A DNA stretch of 64,000 nt from contig NZ_JANUGW010000025.1 of the NCBI RefSeq assembly GCF_024753285.1, positions 37,555-101,554 of the forward strand, read 5' to 3'. Positions 18,065 to 26,823 of the stretch are shown here, piece after piece (position 1 is the stretch's first letter; each line of letters starts with the position of its first letter). Source of the DNA: Massilia pinisoli (lineage in GTDB: Bacteria; Pseudomonadota; Gammaproteobacteria; Burkholderiales; Burkholderiaceae_D). The translations under genes were made by a program, and so were the position numbers. The notes beneath the pieces were generated by a model, which saw nothing but the letters and a program-made list of their open reading frames with translations, searched no databases and was not told the origin of the DNA.

Positions 18065-18340
18065 ATGTGGATCGTGGCCATAGGATGGATGTACGTCGTG
18101 ACCCTGATGGCGGCGACGGAGCCGACTGTGGTTGGCGGCATTATGACTTTTTTCGGCTATGGCGTGTTGCCATTCTCAATCGTTTTTTACCTTGCGGGAT
18201 CGCGCCGCCGGCGCACGCGGAAGGCAGAGACGGCCTTGCGCGCGCCTGATGGGGCCATGATCACGCCGGTGGCAGGTCATGCGGATGGGGCCGTCGCCCA
18301 CGGTTGCACCGATGGCGGCGGCAGTCGCGGCACGCACTGA
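18065..18340 (+). CDS. Small membrane protein, hypothetical
   Basis: A 91-aa protein with two hydrophobic helices in the first 45 residues (MWIVAIGWMYVVTLMAA and GIMTFFGYGVLPFSIVFYLAG), a basic RRRRTRK stop-transfer stretch and a Gly/Ala/His-rich tail. A GGAG site precedes the ATG. It diverges from phaC with only 50 bp between the starts. Similar small proteins occur beside phaC in related bacteria, but no function is known to me. Confidence 0.65.
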   Translation: MWIVAIGWMYVVTLMAATEPTVVGGIMTFFGYGVLPFSIVFYLAGSRRRRTRKAETALRAPDGAMITPVAGHADGAVAHGCTDGGGSRGTH

Positions 18341-18347
18341 GTCGCGC

Positions 18348-19193
18348 CTATTTGAGCCAGATGAGGCTGGCCTGACGGCCCGTGACGCCGTCGCGGCGGT
18401 AGGAATAAAACCAGTCGGCTTCGGTGGCCGTGCACCGTCCGCCGCCATGCACGCGCGTGACGCCGTCGCGGGCCAGCATGCGCCGCGCCAACGCATTCAT
18501 GTCGGCCAGATACTTGCCCGGCCGACCCGGGTACGGCTTGAACGCGTCGGCCGCCTGCCCCGGCAGCGCCGCTTCGAACCTAGCCAATACGTCGCCGCCG
18601 ACCTCGAACGCCTGCGGTCCGATCGCGGGCCCGAGCCATGCGGTGATCTCGCCCGCCCCGGCCGCACGCATCGCGGCCACGGTCTGCCCCAGCACACCGG
18701 CGGCCAGTCCGCGCCAGCCCGCGTGCGCGGCGCCCGCGACCTTGCCGCCCAGGTCCGCGAACAGCACGGGCAGGCAATCGGCCGTCATCACTGCACACAC
18801 GACGCCCGGCACCGTCGCGATGCTCGCGTCGCCCGTGAGCACGGGCCCGCCCGGCTGCACGGATGCCGCGTCGACGACGTCGGCGCCGTGCACTTGCGCG
18901 ATCCACGCGGGCCGGCCCGGCAGGCGTGCCGCCAGCCGCGCGCGATTGGCGTGCACGTGCTCCAGGTCGTCGCCGGTCTGCAGGCCCAGGTTGAGACCCC
19001 CGCCGTCGCGGTTGTCGCCATACGGGCCCACGCTGACGCCGCCGCGGCGCGTCGTGGCCAGGGCTCCGAACGCGTCGGGCAGATCGGGCCACTGGTCCGG
19101 CGCGGCCGGATCGATCAGGTCGGCATCAGACAAGGGCAAGGACGGGGGCAAGGACGGGGGCAAGGACGGGGGCAAGGACGGGGGCAAGGACAT
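18348..19193 (-). CDS. pgeF: Peptidoglycan editing factor PgeF (laccase-domain, YfiH family)
   Basis: A 281-aa polyphenol-oxidase-fold protein. The family contains the metal-binding pattern VHGADV, AVMTADCLPVLF and AGAAHAGWRGLAAGVL, all present. In E. coli PgeF removes L-Ser-containing precursors from peptidoglycan synthesis; some homologues are adenosine deaminase/phosphorylases. The start ATG at 19193 overlaps the rluD stop (TGATG), so translation is coupled, as is usual for the rluD-pgeF pair. The N terminus is odd: a 12-bp tandem repeat encodes SLPP repeated four times directly after the initiator Met, before the conserved domain. Confidence 0.93.
   Translation of the reverse strand: MSLPPSLPPSLPPSLPPSLPLSDADLIDPAAPDQWPDLPDAFGALATTRRGGVSVGPYGDNRDGGGLNLGLQTGDDLEHVHANRARLAARLPGRPAWIAQVHGADVVDAASVQPGGPVLTGDASIATVPGVVCAVMTADCLPVLFADLGGKVAGAAHAGWRGLAAGVLGQTVAAMRAAGAGEITAWLGPAIGPQAFEVGGDVLARFEAALPGQAADAFKPYPGRPGKYLADMNALARRMLARDGVTRVHGGGRCTATEADWFYSYRRDGVTGRQASLIWLK
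19129..19188. repeat. 12-bp tandem repeat in the pgeF N terminus
   Basis: Four perfect copies of gacgggggcaag (19141-19188) preceded by one imperfect copy (19129-19140). The period of 12 keeps frame and encodes repeated Ser-Leu-Pro-Pro at the PgeF N terminus. Confidence 0.95.
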
Positions 19194-20242
19194 CACAGCG
19201 CTTCCGGTTCTTCGATCCCGGCCTGCTCCAAAAGTTCCGCGAAGTCGTCGGCGAGCGGCACGACCCACTCCATGTGCTCGCCCGTGGCCGGATGCGTCAG
19301 GCCCAGGCGGCGCGCCTGCAGCGCCTGCCGGTGGAAGAACGACCGCAGGTGCTGCTTGCCGTACACGGTGTCGCCGACGAGGCTGTAGCCCAGCGACTGC
19401 ATGTGCACGCGGATCTGGTGCGTGCGACCCGTCTCCAGGCGGCATTGCACGAGGCTGACGGGACGGCGGTCCAGCTCCCCGGTCTCCAGCAACTCGTAAT
19501 GCGTGATGGCGGGCTTGGCCGACGGGCTGTTCGACACGGCCATCTTGACGCGGTCCTTCGGGTCGCGGCTGATTGCGGAATCGATCGTGCCGTACGGCCG
19601 CGGCGTGCCCCACACGAGGGCCAGGTATTCGCGTTTCACCGTGCGGGCCTGCAGCTGGCGCACGAGGTCCGTCTGCGCTTCCAGGGTCTTGCCCACGACC
19701 ATCAGGCCGCTCGTATCCTTGTCGAGGCGGTGCACGATGCCGGCGCGCGGCACGGACACGAGTTGCGGGCAATGGTGCAGCAAGCCGTTCAGCAACGTGC
19801 CGGACCAGTTGCCGGAACCCGGATGCACGACGAGGCCGGCCGGCTTGTTGACGACGATGATGGCGTCGTCTTCATGGACGATGTCCAGTGCGATCGCTTC
19901 CGGCGTGTATGCGGTATCCTCCGGCGCGGGCTGCGGCACGACGACGATCGTCTCGTCGCCGTACGCGGTGCTCTTGCCCTTCGCGGGCTTGCCGTCGACC
20001 ATGATGTGGCCTTCGTCGAACCATTGCTGCAGGCGGCTGCGCGAGAATTGCGGCACCAGGCCCGCCACGACCTTGTCCAGGCGCTGGCCGCAGTGTTCCG
20101 GGCCCAGTTCCAGAGTGATCGGCGTGTCGTCCGGGGCACCCGCGCCGGAGTGAAATCCGGCGTCGAGCTCGGCGTCGAGGTCCTCGTCCAGGTCGGGGTC
20201 GAAAAGGTTTTCCGCCGAATTCGGCGCAGCAGTTAATATCAC
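19193..20242 (-). CDS. rluD: 23S rRNA pseudouridine(1911/1915/1917) synthase RluD
   Basis: Isomerises three uridines of helix 69 in 23S rRNA. An N-terminal S4 domain (GQRLDKVVAGLVPQFSRSRL) precedes the RsuA/RluA catalytic domain with the essential aspartate in AGIVHRLDKDTSGLMVV and the C-terminal GRTHQIRVHM motif. The N terminus also has an acidic segment DPDLDEDLDAELDAG. GTG at 20242 is my start, giving 349 aa; the frame is open to a TTG at 20314, but that would run through the bamD promoter. It is coupled to pgeF by TGATG and divergent from bamD. Confidence 0.92.
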   Translation of the reverse strand: MILTAAPNSAENLFDPDLDEDLDAELDAGFHSGAGAPDDTPITLELGPEHCGQRLDKVVAGLVPQFSRSRLQQWFDEGHIMVDGKPAKGKSTAYGDETIVVVPQPAPEDTAYTPEAIALDIVHEDDAIIVVNKPAGLVVHPGSGNWSGTLLNGLLHHCPQLVSVPRAGIVHRLDKDTSGLMVVGKTLEAQTDLVRQLQARTVKREYLALVWGTPRPYGTIDSAISRDPKDRVKMAVSNSPSAKPAITHYELLETGELDRRPVSLVQCRLETGRTHQIRVHMQSLGYSLVGDTVYGKQHLRSFFHRQALQARRLGLTHPATGEHMEWVVPLADDFAELLEQAGIEEPEAL

Positions 20243-20257
20243 GTCAGTCCCATCGGC

Positions 20258-20263
20258 TATAAT
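20258..20263 (+). promoter_or_regulatory. Probable -10 element of the bamD promoter
   Basis: A perfect TATAAT about 45 bases before the bamD start, in the divergent rluD-bamD spacer. No good -35 hexamer sits at the right distance, so this may be an activator-dependent or extended element. Confidence 0.45.
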
Positions 20264-20308
20264 CAGCCGTTCGTTGAATCTCGGTAAAACTTTCTTGCAA
20301 TAGAGCTT

Positions 20309-21148
20309 ATGCAAAAAAAATTGTCTTTGGTGGTTGTGACTAGCGTCCTGCTCAGTTTGTCAGCTTGCGGTTTGTTACCGGATAAATCCGACGAAAACAA
20401 GAACGTGTCAGCATCGAAATTATACGCTGACGCGCAAGAGGAAATGTCGGGCGGCCACTACGAAGCCGCCATCAAGCTGTTCGAACGCCTCGAATCCAAC
20501 TATCCGTTCGGCACCTACGCCGCGCAGGCACAGATGGAAATCGCCTATGCGCACTACAAGGCGCAAGACCAGGCGGAGGCGCTGGCGGCCGTCGAACGCT
20601 TCATCAAGCTGCACCCGAACCATCCGCAGGTCGACTATATGTACTACCTGCGCGGCCTCATCAACTTCAACGACCAGATCGGCTTCCTGAGCTTCATCTA
20701 TTCCCAGGACCCGACCGAGCGCGACCCGAAGGCGACGCGCGAAGCGTTTGCCGCGTTCAAGGAACTGGTCGACAAGTTCCCGAACAGCAAGTACGCGCCG
20801 GACTCGATCGCCCGCATGAACTACCTGATCGGTGCAATGGCGCAGTACGAAGTGCACGTGGCGAACTACTACTACCGCCGCGGCGCCTACCTGGCTGCGC
20901 TGAACCGCGCCCAGAGCGCCGTCACGCAATTCAGCCAGGCGCCCGCGCGCGAGGAAGCGCTGTTCATCATGATCCGCTGCTACGACAAGCTGGGCATGTT
21001 CGACCTGCGCGACGACACGCAGCGCATCTTTACGGCCAACTATCCGGACAGCCGCTTCACGGGCGGCAAGGGTAACGGCGACGCGCCGTGGTGGAAATTC
21101 TGGGCTAAGGCCGGCCCGAAACCGGCGCCGAAAGACGCCGTGCAGTAA
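20309..21148 (+). CDS. bamD: Outer membrane protein assembly factor BamD
   Basis: An essential lipoprotein of the BAM complex that inserts beta-barrel proteins into the outer membrane. The 279-aa protein has a lipoprotein signal with lipobox LSAC (Cys20), then TPR-like repeats (ASKLYADAQEEMSGGHYEAA, then ALAAVERFIKLHPNHP) and the conserved YYLRGLINF segment. The length and the divergent rluD-pgeF pair match the standard beta-proteobacterial locus. ATG at 20309 has only a weak AGAG upstream. Confidence 0.96.
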   Translation: MQKKLSLVVVTSVLLSLSACGLLPDKSDENKNVSASKLYADAQEEMSGGHYEAAIKLFERLESNYPFGTYAAQAQMEIAYAHYKAQDQAEALAAVERFIKLHPNHPQVDYMYYLRGLINFNDQIGFLSFIYSQDPTERDPKATREAFAAFKELVDKFPNSKYAPDSIARMNYLIGAMAQYEVHVANYYYRRGAYLAALNRAQSAVTQFSQAPAREEALFIMIRCYDKLGMFDLRDDTQRIFTANYPDSRFTGGKGNGDAPWWKFWAKAGPKPAPKDAVQ

Positions 21149-21151
21149 TCC

Positions 21152-22126
21152 TCAAACGCCCGCGCTCATGCGGGCGTTTCTTTTTTCCCTGAAGAACGTC
21201 CAGGCGGCTTCCGCGATCTCGACGTCGCCGTTCTGCCGGCCCGTCAACCAGTTGATGAAGGACGGGTAGCGTTTCAGCCGGCTCGGCTCCGCATGGCCGC
21301 CACCGTCGATGCGGTACAGCTCCACCTGCATGCCGGCCGGATCGGCGCCCCAGACGGTGCGCGTCACGCTGGTCCCGCATTGCCCGCTGCCGGGGACGAT
21401 CGTCGACGTCGCGGGCGCATCGTCCAACCCGCCGAGACAGCGCCAGACGGCGACGCTGTCGTCGATGCTCCTCAAACGCCCCATGAAATTGAAGGCATAG
21501 CGATACTTGCCGCCGCGGTAAGGCAGCAGCGGATCGGCCGTGCCGCCGGCGATGAGGGCGGGCAGCGCCACCTCGGGCGCACTGCCCGGTCCGGATTCCG
21601 GCATCGGGGCGAGGATGGCCGCGAACGCCGCGAGCCGGTGCGGGATGGCGCTCGCGATCCGGTATGCCATCCAGCCGCCGCGCGACACCCCGACCACGTG
21701 GACACGCGCCGGATCGACGCCGTGCTCCACGATGGCGCGGGCAATGATGGCATCGACGAACGCGACGTCGTCCCGGCCGGCTGCGCGGGCCGAACGGGCG
21801 CAGCCATCGGCCCATCCGCCCTCGCCTGCATCGGGCGCCACGACGACGAAGGGCTCGCGCGCGGCGACTTCCAGCAGCAGTGACAATGGCGACGGCGGGA
21901 ACGCCCGCCCCATCACCTGCGCCGCCGACGCGCCGCCGCCGTGCAGCACGATGACGAGCGGCCTACCTTCGGGCGGCGCGTCGTCCGGGATGGCGATCAG
22001 GTAGCGACGCACGCCCTCGGGTCGAATCAGCTCGCCCGGCACGGCGTCCAGCGCACGACCGGCACTGTCGCTCGTGCCGAGGAACGTGGTCCGCATCAGG
22101 CTGTTGAACCGGCGATATGTGCTCAT
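21152..22126 (-). CDS. LpqC/PHB-depolymerase-family esterase
   Basis: A 324-aa alpha/beta hydrolase. The nucleophile is in VGVSRGGWMAY (GxSxG), the oxyanion-hole stretch is VIVLHGGGASAAQ, a likely acid is in AGGTADPLLPY and the catalytic His is in DGGGHAEPS. These match the polyhydroxybutyrate depolymerase / feruloyl-esterase (LpqC) group. No signal peptide is visible at the ATG (GGAGA upstream), so it is probably cytoplasmic. The substrate could be polyester oligomers or aromatic esters; the nearby phaC makes the former tempting but unproven. Confidence 0.82.
   Translation of the reverse strand: MSTYRRFNSLMRTTFLGTSDSAGRALDAVPGELIRPEGVRRYLIAIPDDAPPEGRPLVIVLHGGGASAAQVMGRAFPPSPLSLLLEVAAREPFVVVAPDAGEGGWADGCARSARAAGRDDVAFVDAIIARAIVEHGVDPARVHVVGVSRGGWMAYRIASAIPHRLAAFAAILAPMPESGPGSAPEVALPALIAGGTADPLLPYRGGKYRYAFNFMGRLRSIDDSVAVWRCLGGLDDAPATSTIVPGSGQCGTSVTRTVWGADPAGMQVELYRIDGGGHAEPSRLKRYPSFINWLTGRQNGDVEIAEAAWTFFREKRNARMSAGV
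21154..21186 (+). terminator. Terminator of bamD
   Basis: A 10-bp stem AAACGCCCGC/GCGGGCGTTT with a six-base loop, then C and six T residues. The left arm overlaps the last codons and stop of the convergent esterase gene, so this DNA serves both as terminator and as coding sequence. Confidence 0.9.
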
Positions 22127-22151
22127 CCCGTCTCCAGCGGTACGGCCGGCG

Positions 22152-22922
22152 TCAGGCTTCGATCCGGCGGCGGAAGACCCACGCCTTGTCCGTCGACACG
22201 GCCGCGTCGAACGCATAACCGTCGACATCGAAGTCCTTCAAGCGCTCGACGTCCGTGATGCCGTTCTCGGCCGCATAGCGCGCCATCATGCCGCGCGCCC
22301 GCTTCGCGAAAAACGAGATGATCTTGTACTTGCCGTTCTTCCAGTCCTCGAACACGGGCGTGATCACGGGCACGTCCAGCAGCTTCGGCTTCACGGACTT
22401 GAAGTATTCTTCCGACGCGAGGTTCACGAGGACGGACGCGCCTGCATCCTTCACGTCCGCGTTCAGCGCGGCCGTCACGCGCTCGCCCCAGAACGCGTAC
22501 AGATCCTTGCCGCGCGGGTTCGCGAGGCGCGTGCCCATCTCCAGGCGGTATGGGTGCATGCCATCCAGCGGACGCAGCACGCCGTACAAGCCGGACAGGA
22601 TGCGCACGCGTGCCTGCACGAACGCGAGCGCGCGTGCGTCGAGCGTGCGCGCCGCGAGGCCCGTGTAGACGTCGCCATCGAACGACATGATGGCCTGGCG
22701 CGCCGTCGCATGGTCCGGGTGCCAGTCGGCGTAGCGCGTCACGTTCAGCACGGACAATTGATCGGAGATGTCCATCAACGCGCCGATCTCCGCCGGCGAC
22801 TTGGGTTTCAAGACGCGGATCAGTGCGGCGGCATCGTCGATGAAACGGGGTGTCGTGCGCTTCCGGGTGGTGGGCGGTGGATCGAGGTCGAGGGACTTGG
22901 CGGGCGAAAGAACGATCAGCAT
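22152..22922 (-). CDS. yaaA: Peroxide stress protein YaaA
   Basis: A 256-aa DUF328 protein. MLIVLSPAKSLD at the N terminus, LYGVLRPLDGMHPYRLEMG in the middle and SFFAKRARGMMARY near the C terminus are diagnostic. In E. coli YaaA lowers free iron during peroxide stress and binds DNA. The start at 22922 gives the standard N terminus. It is upstream of the esterase gene on the same strand (25 bp apart) and divergent from the PIN gene. Confidence 0.94.
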   Translation of the reverse strand: MLIVLSPAKSLDLDPPPTTRKRTTPRFIDDAAALIRVLKPKSPAEIGALMDISDQLSVLNVTRYADWHPDHATARQAIMSFDGDVYTGLAARTLDARALAFVQARVRILSGLYGVLRPLDGMHPYRLEMGTRLANPRGKDLYAFWGERVTAALNADVKDAGASVLVNLASEEYFKSVKPKLLDVPVITPVFEDWKNGKYKIISFFAKRARGMMARYAAENGITDVERLKDFDVDGYAFDAAVSTDKAWVFRRRIEA

Positions 22923-22960
22923 TAGGTATGGAAACACGTACAGCGGGTAAAATTGCTGAC

Positions 22961-23416
22961 ATGATACCTGCTTCAACGAAACCCATCGTCATCGACACCA
23001 ACGTCTGCCTCGACCTGTTCGTTTTCCGCGACCCGCGCTGGGCGCCGCTGCTCGCCGCATTGGAGGCCGGCACGGTGCGCGCCGTCACCCGCGCGGACTG
23101 CCGCGACGAATACCGGATCGTCCTCCACTATTCGCATTTGCCGCTCGACGACGCGACGCGTCCGCAGGCGGCGGCCGCGTTCGATGCGCTGATCGAGGTG
23201 GTGGCACCGACGTCGCGCGCCCTACGCCTGCCCGTCTGCACGGACCGCGACGACCAGAAATTCCTCGAGATCGCGCGCGACGCCGACGCCGCCGTCCTCG
23301 TCACGAAGGACAAGGCCTTGCTGAAACTGGCGCGCCGCGCCGCGCGCGAGAACCTGTTCCGCATCATGACGCCGGACGCCTGGGTCAAGACCGAGGCCCC
23401 GGCCACGGTAGAATGA
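22961..23416 (+). CDS. PIN-domain protein (PIN_3 / putative toxin family)
   Basis: A 151-aa predicted metal-dependent RNase. The acidic residues expected of a PIN active site are present: VIDTNVCLDLF at the start, RADCRDEY in the middle and CTDRDDQKFLEIARDADA, followed by VLVTKDKALL. PIN_3 proteins are often annotated as toxin components, but no antitoxin-like gene lies beside it, so it may act alone. The start could be this ATG or one 11 codons upstream; neither has a strong ribosome site. Confidence 0.82.
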   Translation: MIPASTKPIVIDTNVCLDLFVFRDPRWAPLLAALEAGTVRAVTRADCRDEYRIVLHYSHLPLDDATRPQAAAAFDALIEVVAPTSRALRLPVCTDRDDQKFLEIARDADAAVLVTKDKALLKLARRAARENLFRIMTPDAWVKTEAPATVE

Positions 23417-23444
23417 CCCGATCACTTTTCACATCCTCCGCGCC

Positions 23445-24602
23445 ATGACCACACCCGTCCTGCAATCGCGCCTGCCGGCCGTCGGCACCACCGTGTTCAC
23501 CCTGATGTCCGCCCTCGCGAGCGAGCACGGCGCCGTCAACCTGGGCCAGGGCTTCCCCGACTTCGCCTGCGACCCGCGCCTGCTGGACGCCGTCGACGCG
23601 GCCATGCGCGCGGGCCACAACCAGTACGCGCCGATGACGGGCCTCCCCGCGCTGCGCGACGCCATCGCCGCCAAGGCCGCCGCGCTGTACGGCCATGCCT
23701 ACGATGCGAACACGGAGATCACCGTCACGGCCGGCGCCACGCAGGGCATCATCACGGCGATCCTGTGTGCCGTGCATCCGGGCGACGAAGTGATCGTCAT
23801 CGAACCCTGCTACGACAGCTACCAGCCGGCGATCGCGCTGGCCGGTGGCGTGCCCGTGCCGGTCGCCATGCGCGTGGACGCATCCGGCTACAGCGTGCCG
23901 TGGGACGCCGTCGCGCAGGCCGTCACGACCAGGACCCGGATGATCGTCGTGAACACGCCGCACAACCCGACGGGCACCATCCTGCGCCAGGCCGACCTCG
24001 ACGCACTGGCCGACATCGTCGCGGGGACCGACATCCTGATCCTGTCGGACGAGGTGTACGAACACATGGTGTACGACGGCCAGCCGCATGCGTCCGTCAG
24101 CCGCCATCCGGTGCTGGCGGAGCGCGCGTTCGTCGTGTCGAGTTTCGGCAAGACCTATCACGTGACGGGGTGGAAGGTGGGCTATGTGGCGGCGCCCGCT
24201 TCCTTGATGACGGAATTCCGCAAGGTCCACCAGTACGACGTGTTCAGTGTGAACACGCCGATGCAAGCTGGCCTGGCCGAGTTCATGCGCGACCCCGCGC
24301 CGTGGCGCGACCTGCCCGCGTTCTACCAGCGCAAGCGCGACCTGTTCCGCGCCGGGCTGGCCGGCACGCGTTTTACCCTGCTGCCGGCGGACGGCACGTA
24401 TTTCCAGTGCGTGCGCTACGACGGGATCTCGGACCTGTCCGAGTCGGCGTTCGCGCAATGGCTGACGCGCGAGATCAAGGTGGCGGCGATTCCCGTCTCG
24501 GCGTTCTACAGCCGGCCGACGGAGTCGGGGATCGTGCGGTTCTGCTTTGCGAAGAAGGACGAGACGTTGGCGCTCGCGTTGGAGCGTCTCGCCAAGGTGT
24601 GA
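23445..24602 (+). CDS. PLP-dependent aminotransferase, YbdL/methionine aminotransferase type
   Basis: A class I/II aminotransferase of 385 aa. VNLGQGFPDF and NQYAPMTGLPALRDAI at the N terminus, NTPHNPTG in the cofactor site, LSDEVYEHMVYDG and the PLP lysine in SSFGKTYHVTGWKVGY are all visible. This combination matches YbdL/KAT-like enzymes, which transaminate methionine, phenylalanine and related amino acids with 2-oxo acids. It starts 28 bp after the PIN gene and may be co-transcribed. Confidence 0.92.
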   Translation: MTTPVLQSRLPAVGTTVFTLMSALASEHGAVNLGQGFPDFACDPRLLDAVDAAMRAGHNQYAPMTGLPALRDAIAAKAAALYGHAYDANTEITVTAGATQGIITAILCAVHPGDEVIVIEPCYDSYQPAIALAGGVPVPVAMRVDASGYSVPWDAVAQAVTTRTRMIVVNTPHNPTGTILRQADLDALADIVAGTDILILSDEVYEHMVYDGQPHASVSRHPVLAERAFVVSSFGKTYHVTGWKVGYVAAPASLMTEFRKVHQYDVFSVNTPMQAGLAEFMRDPAPWRDLPAFYQRKRDLFRAGLAGTRFTLLPADGTYFQCVRYDGISDLSESAFAQWLTREIKVAAIPVSAFYSRPTESGIVRFCFAKKDETLALALERLAKV

Positions 24603-24605
24603 TGC

Positions 24606-24628
24606 ACGCGGCGGCGCAGCCGCCGCGT
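24606..24628. terminator. GC-rich hairpin between convergent genes
   Basis: A perfect 10-bp stem ACGCGGCGGC/GCCGCCGCGT with a GCA loop between the stops of the aminotransferase and mshN genes. It has no T run on either strand, so it may only help termination or protect RNA ends. Confidence 0.4.
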
Positions 24629-25917
24629 CAGTGCGACAGCTGCTGGATACGCCGCTCGACGAAGCCCTGCAATTCCTGCGACAGCCCACCGCTCGCGCGC
24701 GCACGCTGGAACGCGTCGAGCGCCTCGCCGGTGCGCTTCTCGGCCTGCAGCGAGATACCGAGGCCCATCCACCACACCCCGTTCGACGGCGCGGCGCGCA
24801 CGGCCAGCTGGTACTGCTCGGCCGCCTCGCGGTGGCGCTGCTGGCGTGCCAGCGCGGCCGCCAGGAAGGCGTGGTAGTCCGGATCGTTGCCCGCGTGCGG
24901 CAAGGTGCGCGTCAACGTGTCGATGCCGTTGCCGCCCCGTTCGATCTGCAAGCGCGCGAGCAGCATCGCCATCGCGGGCTGGCGCGGATCGAGCGTAAGG
25001 CCCAGCTGCAGCTGGCGCATCGCCTCGTCCGTGCGGTTCGCCTCGATCAGCAGGCCGACGAGCGTCTGGCGCGCCGCCTCGTGTGCGGGATCGTACTTCA
25101 ATGCCTGCTCGAGCGACGCGACGGTGTCGAGCGTGCGCCCTTCCTGCAGGCTGACCAATGCGCGCCGGTACTCGCCTTCCGCGCGCTGCGCGGCCGTTTC
25201 CTGCCGGCCCTGGACGCCGTGCTTGCCCTTGGTGCCCTCTTCACGCGCCGCCGCGCGCGCGGCGGCAACCATCGCCGCGGAACTCTTCTTGACTGACTTT
25301 CCGCGCGCCGCCAGCGCCTGCGCCATCGCCCGGCGCGCCTCGCGCGCCTGCTCGCTGTCCGGCTCCATCGGCGCGACGTCCTGCGCGCGCACGGCGGCGG
25401 CCTTCTCCGCCTTCGCGTGCGTGCGCGCCGCCGCTTCCTCTTCCTTGCGCTCGCGCGCGAGACGTTTGCGCTCGGCACGACGTTCGGCGCGCGTCATGTG
25501 TTTTGCGGGCGGGGCATCCGCATCGGCCGCAGCGGCATGTGCCGCCTCGACCGGCGCGGGTGCGGGGGCCGGAGGCGCGACGACCGGCGCGGGCGCGGGC
25601 GCGGGGGCACTCGCCGCCGGCACGCTCGCCGCTTGCACGGGGCCCGTCACGGAGCGAGGCACATTGACCACGACAGGCGCCGTCTTCGGGTTCGCCACAA
25701 CGGCCACCGGCGTGGGCTTGGCCGCGCGGTGCAGCTGGTTCCAGCCCAGCCAGCCCAGCGCGAGCACGGCCACGGCACCGCCGACGGCCAGCGCGATGAC
25801 GCGACCCTGCGGCCGCGCCGGTGCACGCTCGACGGGCTTCACCTGGCCCGGCAGCGCGCCATCTTTCGGCGTGCCGCGCGCGTCCAGGTCCTGCAGCATC
25901 TTGTTAATCAGGCTCAT
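24628..25917 (-). CDS. mshN: MSHA biogenesis protein MshN (TPR protein)
   Basis: A 429-aa inner-membrane protein with a cytoplasmic N terminus MSLINKMLQDLDARG, which is the family hallmark, a TM helix near residues 40-60, a long Ala/Pro- and Lys/Arg/Glu-rich linker to about 215, and C-terminal TPR repeats (EGRTLDTVASLEQALKYDP and similar). MshN belongs to the mannose-sensitive haemagglutinin (type IV) pilus machine. It is the last gene of the reverse-strand msh operon, 12 bp after mshM. Confidence 0.88.
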   Translation of the reverse strand: MSLINKMLQDLDARGTPKDGALPGQVKPVERAPARPQGRVIALAVGGAVAVLALGWLGWNQLHRAAKPTPVAVVANPKTAPVVVNVPRSVTGPVQAASVPAASAPAPAPAPVVAPPAPAPAPVEAAHAAAADADAPPAKHMTRAERRAERKRLARERKEEEAAARTHAKAEKAAAVRAQDVAPMEPDSEQAREARRAMAQALAARGKSVKKSSAAMVAAARAAAREEGTKGKHGVQGRQETAAQRAEGEYRRALVSLQEGRTLDTVASLEQALKYDPAHEAARQTLVGLLIEANRTDEAMRQLQLGLTLDPRQPAMAMLLARLQIERGGNGIDTLTRTLPHAGNDPDYHAFLAAALARQQRHREAAEQYQLAVRAAPSNGVWWMGLGISLQAEKRTGEALDAFQRARASGGLSQELQGFVERRIQQLSH

Positions 25918-25929
25918 TCGCGGTCCCCG

Positions 25930-26823
25930 TCAATGACTCAGCGCCCACGCCGCACCCGCCGCCGCGGCCACGAGACCGGCCGCCAACGCGGCCCACGGCC
26001 ACACGCGGCGCCGGCTCGTCGCGAGCGTGTCGCGCGCGGCCGCGCTCACGTGCGCACGCGCGACCTGCTGGCGTCCCTGCCCGTAGCTGAGCATCATGCT
26101 CTTGTGCGCGAGGATGTTGACCAGGCGGGGCACGCCGCCGCTGGCCGCGTACAGCCGCGCGACGGCGCCGCGCGAGAACAGGCGCGCGCCATCATACCCC
26201 GCCACGCGCAGGCGATGCGCCACGTAGTAATCGAGATCGTCGCGCGACAGGGGGCCCAGGTGGTAGTGGAAGGTGATGCGCTGCGCCAGCTGGCGGATCG
26301 ATTGCAGTTCCAGCTTGCGGTTCAGTTCCGGCTGGCCGAACAGCACGATCTGCAGGAGCTTGCGCTTTTCCGTCTCCAGGTTCGTCAACAGGCGCAGCGC
26401 TTCCAAGGTCTCGACGGGCATCGCCTGCGCCTCGTCGAGGCATAGCAACACGCGCTTGTCGTCGCCCGCCAGTTGCAGCAGCCGGTGCGTGATGGCTTTC
26501 AGGACCTGGTGCTGGTCGGCGTCCTTGTCGTACGCGACTTCCAACTCGTCCGCGAGCGCCAGCATCAGCGTGCGCGGCTCGAGGTACGGATTCGGGATGT
26601 AGGCGGTGACGAATTCGGAACCCAAGGTCGCCATGAACTTGCGGCACAACAGGGTCTTGCCGGTGCCGACTTCGCCCGTGATCTTGATGAAGCCTTCGCC
26701 CGTGCGCGCCGCCACGAGCAGCGTGTTCAAGGCTTCCTGCGAATGCGGGCTGCCGAAGAAGAAGCTGGTGTCGGGCGTGATCCCGAAAGGCAGCTCGCGC
26801 AGGCCGAAGTGCGCCGTGTACAT
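25930..26823 (-). CDS. mshM: MSHA biogenesis ATPase MshM (ExeA-like AAA+)
   Basis: A 297-aa AAA+ ATPase. MYTAHFGLRELPFGITPD and FFFGSPHSQEALNTLL open the protein, Walker A is GEVGTGKT, Walker B is LLCLDEAQAM and a sensor follows in LFGQPELNRKL. A TM helix lies at the very C terminus. The family (ExeA/GspA-like) helps assemble secretins through the cell wall. It begins directly after the mshL stop (TAGATG). Confidence 0.93.
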   Translation of the reverse strand: MYTAHFGLRELPFGITPDTSFFFGSPHSQEALNTLLVAARTGEGFIKITGEVGTGKTLLCRKFMATLGSEFVTAYIPNPYLEPRTLMLALADELEVAYDKDADQHQVLKAITHRLLQLAGDDKRVLLCLDEAQAMPVETLEALRLLTNLETEKRKLLQIVLFGQPELNRKLELQSIRQLAQRITFHYHLGPLSRDDLDYYVAHRLRVAGYDGARLFSRGAVARLYAASGGVPRLVNILAHKSMMLSYGQGRQQVARAHVSAAARDTLATSRRRVWPWAALAAGLVAAAAGAAWALSH

